DNA of 64,000 nt from Schistocephalus solidus (taxonomy: Eukaryota > Platyhelminthes > Cestoda > Diphyllobothriidea > Diphyllobothriidae): positions 81,849 through 145,848 of the forward strand of contig WEDG01004610.1 of assembly GCA_017591395.1 (NCBI GenBank). The letters run 5' to 3'. Below are positions 21,931 through 34,250 of the stretch, in pieces. How positions within the stretch are numbered: position 1 is the first letter of the stretch; each line of letters begins with the position of its first letter. The notes below the pieces were generated by a model. The model searched no databases and had not been told where the DNA came from. It worked only from the letters and a program-made list of their open reading frames with translations. Position numbers and translations under genes: made by a program.

Positions 21931-23759
21931 ACCTCCACGATGACCCCCGTTGGACCCCCCCCCCCAAGGGCAACAGTTTTTTTCTCCTAGATATCACTGG
22001 GAGTTTTTTTTTTCACTGTCTGCTCTTTTTCAACTATGTTCAACGCAGTTGGTTCATATCAGTTGGCCTTGTCAACAGCCCGAGATACTATTTTTTGATA
22101 CCACCACTCGCATGTACAAATAGGGAATTCATAGGTAACTCACCTACATCTCCCTCCAATATACTGATACTGGGTAGAGTTTTGTTGCAGTTTGGCGTCT
22201 GATGCAAAATAACGATGTAGCTTTCCGATGAAAAATTACCAAGAATAGGACTCCCCTCCCCAGTAATACAGGTGACAATGCGCTATAATCCAGGACAGGT
22301 ACTTATTCCCGTGTTCCAACGCTAACTCTAGCAGTAACCCATAACTGAACCTTAGCAATAACATGAACCTCAACCGTCATCTGCTTGGAACTTATCGCAA
22401 AGTGACCTGTATTACGGATAGCGGAGGAGGTTACTATTCCCACGCCTTACCTAACATTTACAATCATCTAACTTTAACATATCGAGATTGGTACCAATGG
22501 TACTGGGAGTAGTTTTCCCTAAATAGCCGTCTTAATGGTAAGTTGTAAACAGGCATAATCGGAGCTAGATTTCCTTAACTTGAACTAGTCATTATTACAT
22601 AAATCTCAGCGTCTGGTTTATTTGACACAGCAGATTTTGGTAATTTGGGACAACCGTTTATTCGTGGCTGATGCGGAAAAACAGACATCACTCGTACAAA
22701 AACAGTCCGAAGTAAATTCCCTTATAAGGGCCATTATTCTGCTGAGCACATAGCCCCACTTAGATCAGAAAAGAAGACCTGTTTCAGAAAGCCAACATTA
22801 CGATGTTTGGCGGTCTTGTTCAAGGCCGGCTGCTTCAAGGTCATTCAGCATCGCAGTGAGCGGTTCTATACCTATTGACCTGCAGACTCTTCACCAACTT
22901 TCGCTGGTACGCACGTGCACACTCGGTCGCACCAGCCCACGTGCCACGTTAACACACAGCCCCTCGGCAAATGCAACCATAGCTAATCGAAACACCACCC
23001 CTCGGGTAATGTAACACATACCAAATGAGCGACACCTAAACATGCTCCACAAACCTACCAAAGGGATTACCACCACACACACACACACCCAGGCATGACT
23101 GAACGCAATCAGCACCATGCTTGGCTTGTTCGGTGACTACTGCTGCCTGAGACAGCAATTCAGGGTTCTGCACATGTTAAATGCCCAATTCTGACGCCTT
23201 CTGTTTTTTCCTGCAACCCGGGTCTTGGTCTGATTATAGCGCCCTGAGGACAAGCACAGCTTAGACGCTACAGACCGTCTGCTGAATACCAGTCAAGTGT
23301 GATGACTCGCCTAGTGCACGCGTTTAAGACCGCAGTCATGTGAGTTTGCGAGCGTAGGACACGCATGAAGTTCTGCAAGCCCCGATATCAACAAGCTGGG
23401 TGGACGACAGGCGTTTGATAAGGGATCGTATTTGAGCCCCGCCTCAACCAATACATGAGTCTCTGCTGACTGACTCCAAACGAACTTCCAATGGTACAGC
23501 CATAAAAATTGTCCAAATGGGCTCAGTAAAGTATATGCAGGCGAACAATAGTCACCGCTACCTGGTGAAGAAGACGCAGCTAAAATCATACATGTGATGC
23601 TAAAGGAATAAAAAATGGAGGAGTGAATATTACTCTAAGGAGAACAAGGAACATTCTAAAAACTGAACTGCGGGCGGAAGGACAGAGAGGTACAGGAACG
23701 TGTCCAGTTAATGCATTTCCATTATAATTCAAGGCAGGATGAATGTCTGTACTGTTGTT
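21931..23759. other. No gene recognised; short C-run, T-run and (CA)n
   Basis: Contains a run of about ten C near 21955-21965, a T-run near 22006 and a (CA)n microsatellite at about 23074-23090. ORFs are short. I see no exon, RNA gene or clear element in this stretch. The part next to 23.76 kb may be degraded gypsy sequence. Confidence 0.5.
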
Positions 23760-24130
23760 CCCGACTCTCACCTACCCAAGCTTGTCTTTCTGGCTGTTTT
23801 CAAGGCCGAGTTAAAATATATGGTGTAACCGGAGATCGCCTGAGAGCTCTTAGGCATCTCTGCTGGATAGAATCCACAAGATCAGCATTGTCAATGTCCC
23901 AATGACTACCGTTCACTGGGAAACACTACCAGTGCCGACTACCACTTAGTCTTTCATCTAAAGAACGTTGCCAGGACGTTATCTGATATGTCCATCTTCT
24001 CCAAACTCGATTTGATCCGAACATCCCACGAAACTGGCATTGTCACGGGGACGATTTTCAGTACTCTCTTAGGTTTCTCCGGATTACTGTGCACATTTTT
24101 TCGAAGGAAAGTCTTTCACCTGCAAACAGG
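23760..24130 (+). mobile_element. Ty3/gypsy-type reverse-transcriptase fossil
   Basis: One frame reads NDYRSLGNTTSADYHLVFHL then LSDMSIFSKLDLIRTSHETG (about 23900-24045). This follows the gypsy RT pattern DYRaLNn.T..DrYPlPhl ... l.g..iFSKlDL.raYhQI closely, including the motif A Asp in KLDL. Upstream, KLVFLAVFKAELKYMV resembles the spacer just before the RT. Downstream the frame is lost. No LTR, protease or integrase was recognised nearby, so this is a short orphan fragment. Confidence 0.7.
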
Positions 24131-24615
24131 ATTTATTTTCTAGTTTATAAATCAAGGCATTCACGCTAGAGAAACTGAATTATTTATTTTAGGTGAGATT
24201 TTAAAGTCATGTTACAGGACTTTCTAGTCGCTGCAACTAATGCCATTAAAGAAAGGATAATAGTCAGGTCAGCGGTACCCCGAGGAAACTCCTACTGAAG
24301 AATTCTTGAACATTCGAGTTCCAGCCCTTTCCGAGTCACTTGATTCAAAGTCTAGAACAGGACATTGTGACAAAGGGCATTTACATCATGCAAACAATTA
24401 GAACTGTATAAGGAAACATTTATTAATCTCCACTCTTGGTTGACTGGCTTGAGAGCTTCGGGTCAGTTTAAAGTACGTAAGATTGGACGTGGATATCCAT
24501 GTGTAACATCCTAGCAAAGAGAAGGTTGATACGGTTTGCACGTCGAATTAAGACTATCCTTTCCATTTTATTTAGTGAACTTAGTAGGCAATGCCTTTGA
24601 AAACCCTATTTCAAC

Positions 24616-24690
24616 TGCTCCCCGACCGGGAGTCGAACGCAGACCGCCATGCTAAGAGCCAGAAATTCTAACCATTAACTTCAGGTTCAA
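24616..24690 (-). mobile_element. tRNA-like element (SINE head or tRNA pseudogene)
   Basis: Read on the minus strand: TTAATGGTTAGAATTTCTGG (D-arm and anticodon-arm-like, reminiscent of tRNA-Glu) followed by GCGTTCGACTCCCGGTCGGG (T-arm and acceptor-like). The T-arm matches a B box except at its first G. The 5' acceptor strand does not pair with the 3' strand, so a working tRNA is unlikely. Confidence 0.45.
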
Positions 24691-26355
24691 CTTGCCATCT
24701 CAGAAAATAAGAACGTTAATAACGGCACCCTCCGACCAGATTGCTGGAAGAATCCGTTTAACCGCGCAGACACATCAGGTATAAAAGGCGAAATAAAGGG
24801 AGGCCTTTGTTTACCATAAAATGTACGTTCCACGTGAAAGCTGGAAGGATCCTCGGCCGTTTTGGTGAAGACCGTTGGAGGTCCATTGTGCGGGCTCTGG
24901 TTTGTGCAGGCGGATCGGATATCAGTCCAAGGCACCCTCAAGAAACAAGCATCAGCGGAAGTTCTTAATAAGTGCTAAGATGGTATTTTGTAAAGATTCC
25001 GTGTCCCAGCGCCCCCATACAACTTTTTACTGATTAACAGCAAGAAATGAGGAACGGCCTCAAAACTGACCATTCAGGAACAAGGTCGGTTTATTCAGTG
25101 CACATGCCCGAAGAACGATGCGCACAACCACTCTGCATAATTAACCTGCACGCATGCACCTATAGTGAACTGGAGGGTTCGATAAATCTGACCAAGGGAC
25201 GAGGGCTGCAGTAATAAAAACCACAGCCGTGTCTTGACAAACCGAAACTATGTTCTATAGGTCATCACAGCGTGTCGAAAACAGGTCGACGACGTCATTG
25301 TGATCAAGGTCAGTTATCCAGCGTCAATGGCAAAATAGCGTTCGGCCCTTCAGAGAATAGAGTCAGAGACGTAGTCACCGGCAGCTCACAAAATTGTTGA
25401 AGGGCGATGTGCAAGTCGGATGGTTAGAAAACATCCAACTCCCCTAGAAGTCACGTAAGGTTGGTTCGATAGCGAAGGTCGATCTTAACGATGTCGCTTT
25501 ACGATACAAAAGGACATGGAATGTCGTAAAGCTGCAAATGCAGACGGCCATCGATTGCTGAAAACCGAGGTGCAGGGGAGCGCAAACGTTTATACAGTGC
25601 ATGTGCGTTTGGCGTGGAACTCGGTTGGGTCCGAACTGGTCCTCGACATGCTAATACCGGAGCTTAAACTTGGAGGACTCAACCGTCACAAAACGCAGGA
25701 TACCTGCTACGAACTTGGCGAGAACTTCCGATCGTCAGCACTGCCGTTTCTGGAGTCACGCTGTCATGGCAGTATAATCATCCTGCCAGCGTCGCAGATA
25801 TGCGATGCTGGAAACGAGTGATCGGGATAACCACTAAACAGAGACCACCAGCCCTTCATCTTTTACATATGTAGAATCGATATGAAAGCGGTCAATGAGG
25901 TCTTTGGCTTAAAAGGCTCCTGATCCATTTCAATTATTTCAGCCACAGTATTAACCAACAGACCACGACGGAATCAATCAACAAATTCTCTCAAATACAA
26001 ACACGACCGTTGAGCTCACTTATGTTGATGAGGACAGATACTCGTAAACTGGCTTGCCAATTACTGGTTCGAACGCAGGCCATGCATGATCCACTCATTT
26101 CTGAGGGCGATTGATACATCATGTCCGCAAGTGGAGTTGCGTGCGCTACAGCAGTAATAAAGTGGATGTGATCGCTAATATATTGATATCCCGAAATCCG
26201 GATACGGGATTCAGATCCCAAACAAGCGGCAGACGACCATGCCGTCGGACATATAAACGTATGTGAGTCCAAAACCCACATCCATTGAAAAAAGTACAAC
26301 CCGCACATGAATCGCTCATACTATCGGACCAGGCGCGTCGGATCCTGTAGAACGG
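24691..26355. other. No gene recognised
   Basis: About 1.7 kb outside the tandem unit that begins at 26356. The longest ORF (25516-25821, 101 codons) has no recognisable motif and no evident splice context. I see nothing else in it. Confidence 0.5.
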
Positions 26356-26983
26356 ATCTAATAACAATCTCCAGAATGCTAAACGAGGGCTCTGAAATTT
26401 CGGGCACAAACAGCGCCGACAGCTCGTTGGAGGCTGCCCCCTAACACTGACCAATAACGAACTTGGTAGAATTTTGCTGAGGCAGTATGCGTGGCAAATT
26501 ACTTCTCAGACCCAAGAGCTAATTTATTTCGTAGCTGATCTTTCTCGAGGTTCGTTCTACTCAAACCCACGGAAAAGAAGGACTAGAAGTAGCTGGACTA
26601 ACCGGCAGACCCACCTCCCCTGTGCCAAGTGCTTTCGTCCTCTAATCGCCGGCGAATGGAAGATCGTTAGTCCGCCGTTTTAAGGCATACACAACTAAGA
26701 TGGCCAACTACAAGTAGGCAGCTCAGTCGATCAAATAGGGCCCACGCCAATAGCCTGGTAGACACGGTGCGGCTATTGCCCTCTCGGAACAAGCAAACTG
26801 TGCACTACTTGCATATGAACCAGTCAATGACTGAATGGCTTACGCGCAACTTAAGGGTAACTTTACCAACAACTCTGTCGTCTCAGTGTACGCACCAAAA
26901 TGCTGAACAGCACGATAAGCAGACCTTCTCGTACCTGCAGGAGGAGGACTTCCTCGCCGTGATCAATTGATTGATGCGGGGAC

Positions 26984-27442
26984 TTGAGTGGTAGGACTGG
27001 ACCCCGGGACTCGTCGACCAGTCACCGTATTGATCGGTTTGGGCTTGGCTCTAGATTTCACAATGGTGGGAGAATGCTGAACTTTGCTGACCAGAACCGA
27101 CTGTTTGTCACGAACACGTGCTTCCGGCACGGCCACAAACATCTGCTGACTTGGTATTCAAACGACAGCCACACCGCAAGTCAGGTCGACTACATCCTAG
27201 CTGATTCACTGTTCCGCAGCTGGGTTCACGATAGCAGGTCGATGCATGGGGCCGAAACTGGAAACGCCCACGAGTCTGGCCATGTTCTCGTTTTCACACG
27301 GCTGAAAATTCACCTCTCATCACCCGAAATTCCGCGTGCAAAACGCCCTGATAACGCCAAAATCTGGCAACCATGCACAGAAATCTGGTCAATTTTACGA
27401 CCCGAGCCGACTGAGAAAGCAATGACCAATGGTCATCACTGA
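26984..27442 (+). pseudogene. LINE F copy 1 endonuclease, C-terminal half
   Basis: An open frame of 152 codons covers the second half of an APE-like domain. GDLSGRTGP replaces the usual GD.NAR.GP, so the Asn next to the catalytic Asp is Ser. The final SDH is read as SGHVLVFTRLKIH, losing the Asp of the Asp-His pair. TNTCF and YSND are conserved. Both active-site changes argue that the nuclease is dead. Confidence 0.75.
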
Positions 27443-27827
27443 AGACATGCGTCTATGGAACAGCTGAGAAAATTATCGGATTCACCCACTGACTGGATCA
27501 GTGGACGAACCCTGCAGTTGTCTGCCCAGACGGCTCGAGCCAGGTCCCGCAACGTTGCTTCCTTCCGCCAAATCCGGAATATGACAGCAAAGTCGGCTAG
27601 GGAAGACCGGTAGAAATATCGGCCTGGAATAGCGATCTCCATGGAGCAGGCCTCAAACGTTGGTGACACTTGCAAACCACAAAAGTATCCGCCAAGTTAG
27701 TGGTAAGCCCTGGACACTGTGACTCTGTTTGAGATGTGAATTGTGGCTTTAGTTCTGACAAATCGCACAAACACTGCGCGAGTTTTCATACATAGCAGTC
27801 TCTCCCAAACTCTCGATATCCGATCTG

Positions 27828-28745
27828 GTGTTCGACAATGTTGAATTCTGTCGCCCATTTTATTCAACTACGACACTGACTGGATTCTCGCGAGGGCCCT
27901 ACACTGTTTTAACGGTGGAGTTTGCACCCGGATGCCGCCTGACTTATCTAGACTACGCTGACGACATCGCCTTGCTAGCCTCAAACTTTGGTGATCTACA
28001 GTCTGCGGTGTCATGGGCGAATGAGATCGCTCCTTCGGTCGGCCTATCCATAAACACTGGGAAGACTCAATTACTTTCGAGTTGCATCCCTGACTGGGAG
28101 AAAGGACCCTCGGGATTTATGGCTGTCAACTTGAAGTGGACAGTTTTTAAATAACTCGTGGAGGATGCTACCTAATGGACAGAGTATAGACGATATCGTC
28201 TCCCGAATAGACACTGCTCGCCGTTTTTCTCGATCCTTAGATAGTGCTTACGGGACCGACGCGACGTCTCCGTCGCTAGGGAGGATCCGGTCAGTCCTCC
28301 TTTACGGTTGTAAATGCTGGACGTTGTGCGTGGAAGATGAGCGAAGAGCTGAGGTATTCGACCATCGCTGCCCGAGGATCATTTTTTAGAGTGAAGTACA
28401 CCGACTACGTCTCAAACGAGGCAGTTTACATTCGCGGTGAAAATATCCCGATATCTCAGGACACTGAGGTGGTTTGGACACATCCTCAGTCGTCCACCCC
28501 ACGAACTCAGTTCTACTGCTCTCGATACAGCGCCGTTGAAGAGTAGATCAACTATAAACCTGGCTCGGCAGAACATGAAGGCAGGGCTAGGACCCTCGGT
28601 ATCCGGCGTCTTTCGCAGGAGAAAAGAATGGGTTGAGCTATCCAGGTCTGGTGCCAAGAATCGTCACGCGTGGAGAGGTACAATAAGAGAAATCGTTGAG
28701 GCCGGCTGGATCAGGCATGATGGCAACCATAACACGTACAAGTAA
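27828..28745 (+). pseudogene. LINE F copy 1 RT palm and C-terminal domain
   Basis: Three overlapping frames (27828-28154, 28165-28389, 28437-28745) give YLDYADDIALLASNFGDLQS, NGQSIDDIVSRIDTARRFSR, RSVLLYGCKCWTL and RWFGHILSRPPHELS. The order matches the C-terminal half of the family. Four or five single-base homopolymer differences from copy 2 (for example at about 28107, 28147, 28228 and 28385) alter the frames between the two copies. Confidence 0.8.
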
Positions 28746-29395
28746 TTATTGCTGTTCAATAGGTGTCTCATAAATGCAGAACGGGGTACAAACAGAAAGG
28801 GCAGGACCATGAGGTGTGAATTGCATCCCCCTGCATAACCGAAAAACCCCTTAAAAAACTCCTGGGTCCTCAGCATTTGTGATGCTGACCCAGCAGTCGG
28901 AGCATGTGCATCAAGGCCGTTGAGAGATACGGTCGGCCAAAATTGCATAGCCGAATCAGGATACAGCACCGTTGAAGAGGAGATCAACTATAAACCTGGC
29001 TCGGCAGAACATGAAGGCAGTGCTAGGACCCTCGGTATCCGGCGTCTTTCGCAGGAGAAAAGAATGGGTTGAGCTATCCAGGTCTGGTGCCAAGAATCGT
29101 CACGCGTGGAGAGGTACAATAAGAGAAATCGTTGAGGCCGGCTGGATCAGGCATGATGGCAACCATAACACGTACAAGTAATTATTGCTGTTCAATAGGT
29201 GTCTCATAAATGCAGAACGGGGTACAAACAGAAAGGGCAGGACCATGAGGTGTGAATTGCTTCCCCTGCATAACCGAAACACCCCTTAAAAACGCCTGGG
29301 TCCTCAGCATTTGTGATGCTGACCCAGCAGTCGGAGCATGGGCATCAAGGCCGTTGAGAGATACGGTCGGCCGAAATTGCATAGCCGAATCAGGA
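28524..29395 (+). repeat. 436-bp tandem duplication at LINE F 3' end, copy 1
   Basis: 28524-28959 repeats at 28960-29395. Each unit has ATACAGC[AG]CCGTTGAAGAG at its start, the WVELSRSGAKNRHAW coding end, a stop, and a 3' UTR with CATTTGTGATGCTGACCCAG. The same doubling exists in copy 2 (about 33315-34180), so it predates the 4.79-kb duplication. Confidence 0.85.
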
Positions 29396-29460
29396 AACTG
29401 TCACCTCAGGTGCTTGTCCATTAAAGCCGGAATCAGAGAAGGCCGAATGCCAGTGTAGGC

Positions 29461-30474
29461 AGTTCGACGCGATAGCAACCATCAGTCCGGGGTGCCGTAG
29501 AGCTAGCATCCACTAAACCGAGACAGGCGTGGATGACCACCCCGATTTATGTGGTGGAACTAGAGAAAGTACGGAGGCTTCAGAAACATTGATGCAGCAG
29601 AAAACGTAAGCAAGTAAATGGAATAAACGAACAGCACATCACGCGCAGCCGCGGCGAATTTCGGAGCCAGATGTGCACTTGTTGCTACAGGACGAGGATG
29701 ATTTCACAATCACGTCCCAAGAGACAGGACGACTCAGCTAAAACATGCTTATGAAAAGTGACCACTGCATCACCCAGCATACCAATTCATCATACCACAC
29801 AAGAAAAATGAGAGGGCAGTCAAGAATCCAGACACGATGAGATCTGAACGCGCTAAACCAGCAACCATTAAATAAGTCTCGGAGATTTTAACTTCCTGGC
29901 ACGTAGCTGTTACAGAAGGGCTGACAGATCCCACATTAGATAAGTCTTAAAACATTACGGAGTAGCAGACTATTTTTTTATCACAAGCAGAAAAGATAAT
30001 AATTCATTTACTGATACTCAAAAGGATGCCAAAACTTGACTAAAAAGGCATAATTAAACAAAACACGACAGTCATGTTAGCTGTGAAAAATTGTCAACGA
30101 TGGCATCCCCGGGTGAGAGAAAGATTTTATGGGTACACATAACGGTCGCGGTAGGCTCGGGGAACAAAGTAGGACAGAAGAATAGCTTTTGGTGCGAGAA
30201 AGAAAAGAGCACAACCTACGTAGTAATTAAACATACCGTATAGAATTATGTTACAGAAACTGCCTTCGAGTATAAAGCTAACACCCTACGGCAAAGATGT
30301 ACAAATACAAGAATACCCCAAGCAGACAGTTAATTGTGGATCAAGGGTATCATGCAATAGGGGGGATTGTAGCATAGCACAGAATCACATGGAAGGCTGA
30401 GGATAGGCCGTGCAACTGAAAAGCAATGAGGATGTTTGGTATACAGACTCTATTTGTACGCACACTCAAAGTCA
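29461..30474. other. Spacer of tandem unit 1, no gene recognised
   Basis: About 1 kb, A-rich on the + strand, with no recognisable coding sequence. By eye it matches 34251-35264 with a single difference (GGGG versus GTGG near 30362/35152). Confidence 0.6.
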
Positions 30475-31144
30475 CTAAGAAGCAAGCGCCTGTTCTCGGG
30501 ACTTGTCGGCGGGGTCACAAGTCTTTGGTGTCGAGGAAGATGATGTAGTCGCCGTTTTATTGGGTTGGTTGGTGCGCTTTTGGGCGTAAGCCTTGCGCCC
30601 TACGTTTCCGGAGGGCTTGGCTTTCCGAGATGGATCGTCGACTGCTTCAGTCTGTTGTTGTTTCGGTTTTGTTTCCGAACTGCTGCGCGCAGTTTTTCCT
30701 ACTGGCTCCCCGGAATGGTTAGTGTTTTGGTTGGCGTTGCCGGGAGCCCGAAATCGGCGCGTTTGGCCAGCGAATATACGGAAGCCTCGACCCCTGTTAG
30801 TATTAGCAGGGCCGCGGTTTGCATCGTTGCTACTGAGTGATTTAATGTCCTTGCCGGCAGCATTTTGAGTCTGACCAGCTCCAAGGGGTTGCGGTGCTCC
30901 GTATGACTCGTCGGAGTAATATTCAACGAGCTGAGTGTAGTCGATCTCGCTGTGTGGACACGGGTAATAGGGCGTCCTGGTTCGGTTCACCCACATTTGG
31001 CGACTCGGGAATAGGCCCAGGGGACTGACCATGTACAGTCTACTTTGGCAAGCAAAAGCCAGCGTATCAACGTATGAAGGTGGTTTTTTGTCGGAAATTC
31101 GTTCGAGCAAAAGCTACGGAAGCTCGACAGCAGGTTTCTTTTCG
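30475..31144 (-). pseudogene. Duplicated 3' exon, unit 1 copy
   Basis: Minus-strand open frame of up to 211 codons, homologous to the exon at 39473-38836. It shares SDKKPPSYVDTLA, the SPLGLFPSRQMWVNRT block, EIDYTQLVEYYSDESYGAPQ and a basic Asn/Arg/Ser/Gln-rich tail. About six amino-acid differences (for example LAFACQSR versus LALACQSG, RGFRIF versus RGFRRF) exceed the silent ones. The upstream part is cut off at 31144 by the duplication joint, and an extra base near 31110 breaks the frame just after the proposed splice acceptor. It is probably not expressed as part of a full gene. Confidence 0.6.
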
Positions 31145-31219
31145 TATCTAATAACAATCTCCAGAATGCTAAACGAGGGCTTTGAAATTTCGGGCACAAA
31201 CAGCGCCGACAGCTCGTTG

Positions 31220-34200
31220 GAGGCTGCCCCCTAACACTGACCAATAACGAACTTGGTAGAATTTTGCTGAGGCAGTATGCGTGGCAAATTACTTCTCAGA
31301 CCCAAGAGCTAATTTATTTCGTAGCTGATCTTTCTCGAGGTTCGTTCTACTCAAACCCACGGAAAAGAAGGACTAGAAGTAGCTGGACTAACCGGCAGAC
31401 CCACCTCCCCTGTGCCAAGTGCTTTCGTCCTCTAATCGCCGGCGAATGGAAGATCGTTAGTCCGCCGTTTTAAGGCATACACAACTAAGATGGCCAACTA
31501 CAAGTAGGCAGTTCAGTCGATCAAATAGGGCCCACGCCAATAGCCTGGTAGACACGGTGCGGCTATTGCCCTCTCGGAACAAGCAAACTGTGCACTACTT
31601 GCATAGGAACCAGTCAATGACTGAATGGCTTACGCGCAACTTAAGGGTAACTTTACCAACAACTCTGTCGTCTCAGTGTACGCACCAAAATGCTGAACAG
31701 CACGATAAGCAGACCTTCTCGTACCTGCAGGAGGAGGACTTCCTCGCCGTGATCAATTGATTGATGCGGGGACTTGAGTGGTAGGACTGGACCCCGGGAC
31801 TCGTCAACCAGTCAACGTATTGATCGGTTTGGGCTTGGCTCTAGATTTCACAATGGTGGGAGAATGCTGAACTTTGCTGACCAGAACCGACTGTTTGTCA
31901 CGAACACGTGCTTCCGGCACGGCCACAAACATCTGCTGACTTGGTATTCAAACGACAGCCACACCGCAAGTCAAGTCGACTACATCCTAGCTGATTCACT
32001 GTTCCGCAGCTGGGTTCACGATAGCAGGTCGATGCATGGGGCCAAAACTGGAAATGCCCACGAGTCTGGCCATGTTCTCGTTTTCACACGGCTGAAAATT
32101 CACCTCTCATCACCCGAAATTCCGCGTGCAAAACGCCCTGATAACGCCAAAATCTGGCAACCATGCACAGAAATCTGGTCAATTTTACGACCCGAGCCGA
32201 CTGAGAAAGCAATGACCAATGGTCATCACTGAAGACATGCGTCTATGGAACAGCTGAGAAAATTATCGGATTCACCCACTGACTGGATCAGTGGACGAAC
32301 CCTGCAGTTGTCTGCCCAGACGGCTCGAGCCAGGTCCCGCAACGTTGCTTCCTTCCGCCAAATCCGGAATATGACAGCAAAGTCGGCTAGGGAAGACCGG
32401 TAGAAATATCGGCCTGGAATAGCGATCTCCATGGAGCAGGCCTCAAACGTTGGTGACACTTGCAAACCACAAAAGTATCCGCCAAGTTAGTGGTAAGCCC
32501 TGGACACTGTGACTCTGTTTGAGATGTGAATTGTGGCTTTAGTTCTGACAAATCGCACAAACACTGCGCGAGTTTTCATACATAGCAGTCTCTCCCAAAC
32601 TCTCGATATCCGATCTGGTGTTCGACAATGTTGAATTCTGTCGCCCATTTTATTCAACTACGACACTGACTGGATTCTCGCGAGGGCCCTACACTGTTTT
32701 AACGGTGGAGTTTGCACCCGGATGCCGCCTGACTTATCTAGACTACGCTGACGACATCGCCTTGCTAGCCTCAAACTTTGGTGATCTACAGTCTGCGGTG
32801 TCATGGGCGAATGAGATCGCTCCTTCGGTCGGCCTATCCATAAACACTGGGAAGACTCAATTACTTTCGAGTTGCATCCCTGACTGGGAGAAAGGACCCC
32901 TCGGGATTTATGGCTGTCAACTTGAAGTGGACAGTTTTAAATAACTCGTGGAGGATGCTACCTAATGGACAGAGTATAGACGATATCGTCTCCCGAATAG
33001 ACACTGCTCGCCGTTTTCTCGATCCTTAGATAGTGCTTACGGGACCGACGCGACGTCTCCGTCGCTAGGAGGATCCGGTCAGTCCTCCTTTACGGTTGTA
33101 AATGCTGGACGTTGTGCGTGGAAGATGAGCGAAGAGCTGAGGTATTCGACCATCGCTGCCCGAGGATCATTTTTAGAGTGAAGTACACCGACTACGTCTC
33201 AAACGAGGCAGTTTACATTCGCGGTGAAAATATCCCGATATCTCAGGACACTGAGGTGGTTTGGACACATCCTCAGTCGTCCACCCCACGAACTCAGTTC
33301 TACTGCTCTCGATACAGCGCCGTTGAAGAGTAGATCAACTATAAACCTGGCTCGGCAGAACATGAAGGCAGGGCTAGGACCCTCGGTATCCGGCGTCTTT
33401 CGCAGGAGAAAAGAATGGGTTGAGCTATCCAGGTCTGGTGCCAAGAATCGTCACGCGTGGAGAGGTACAATAAGAGAAATCGTTGAGGCCGGCTGGATCA
33501 GGCATGATGGCAACCATAACACGTACAAGTAATTATTGCTGTTCAATAGGTGTCTCATAAATGCAGAACGGGGTACAAACAGAAAGGGCAGGACCATGAG
33601 GTGTGAATTGCATCCCCCTGCATAACCGAAACACCCCTTAAAAAAACTCCTGGGTCCCCAGCATTTGTGATGCTGACCCAGCAGTCGGAGCATGTGCATC
33701 AAGGCCGTTGAGAGATACGGTCGGCCAAAATTGCATAGCCGAATCAGGATACAGCACCATTGAAGAGTAGATCAACTATAAACCTGGCTCGGCAGAACAT
33801 GAAGGCAGTGCTAGGACCCTCGGTATCCGGCGTCTTTCGCAGGAGAAAAGAATGGGTTGAGCTATCCAGGTCTGGTGCCAAGAATCGTCACGCGTGGAGA
33901 GGTACAATAAGAGAAATCGTTGAGGCCGGCTGGATCAGGCATGATGGCAACCATAACACGTACAAGTAATTATTGCTGTTCAATAGGTGTCTCATAAATG
34001 CAGAACGGGGTACAAACAGAAAGGGCAGGACCATGAGGTGTGAATTGCTTCCCCCTGCATAACCGAAACACCCCTTAAAAAACGCCTGGGTCCTCAGCAT
34101 TTGTGATGCTGACCCAGCAGTCGGAGCATGGGCATCAAGGCCGTTGAGAGATACGGTCGGCCGAAATTGCATAGCCGAATCAGGAAACTGTCACCTCAGG

Positions 34201-34250
34201 TGCTTGTCCATTAAAGCCGGAATCAGAGAAGGCCGAATGCCAGTGTAGGC
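31220..34250 (+). mobile_element. Decayed LINE, family F, copy 2
   Basis: Same content and order as copy 1 at a 4790-bp offset: endonuclease pieces (about 31450-32232), linker, motif B onward (about 32603-32944), C-terminal domain and doubled 3' end. In this copy the stretch GPLGIYGCQLEVDSFK stays in one frame, where copy 1 shifts because of an indel. Fingers and motif A are missing here too, so the deletion predates the tandem duplication. Confidence 0.85.

Larger units (their letters stand above)
26430..29460 (+). mobile_element. Decayed LINE, family F, copy 1
   Basis: APE endonuclease pieces include SEQANCALLAYEPVND (about 26785-26830), NFTNNSVVSVYAP, GDLSGRTGPRDSS (about 26978-27010, where GDWNAR normally stands), TNTCFRHGHKHLLTWYSND and SQVDYILADSLFRSWVHD. 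The linker at about 27480-27670 is readable. The RT is present only from motif B onward: IRSGVRQC*ILSPILFNYD (about 27813), VEFAPGCRLTYLDYADDIAL (motif C intact) and LSINTGKTQLLSSCIPDWEK. Fingers and motif A are deleted. The C-terminal domain reads LLYGCKCWTLCVEDERRAEV and ends in WRGTIREIVEAGWIRHDGN. Confidence 0.85.
26356..31145 (+). repeat. 4.79-kb direct tandem duplication, unit 1
   Basis: 26356 onward matches 31146 onward at a constant offset of 4790 bp for most of its length, with small homopolymer indels later. The unit holds LINE F (to about 29460), a spacer (29461-30470) and the minus-strand exon (30475-31144). The right-hand joint is visible at 31144-31146, where TTTCTTTTCG, which continues differently at 35930, is fused to ATCTAATAACAATC, which has different left flank at 26356. 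Confidence 0.9.

Noticed and set aside
24616..24690. Functional tRNA gene
   Set aside because: The T-arm is good, but the acceptor strands do not pair and the anticodon stem is poor.
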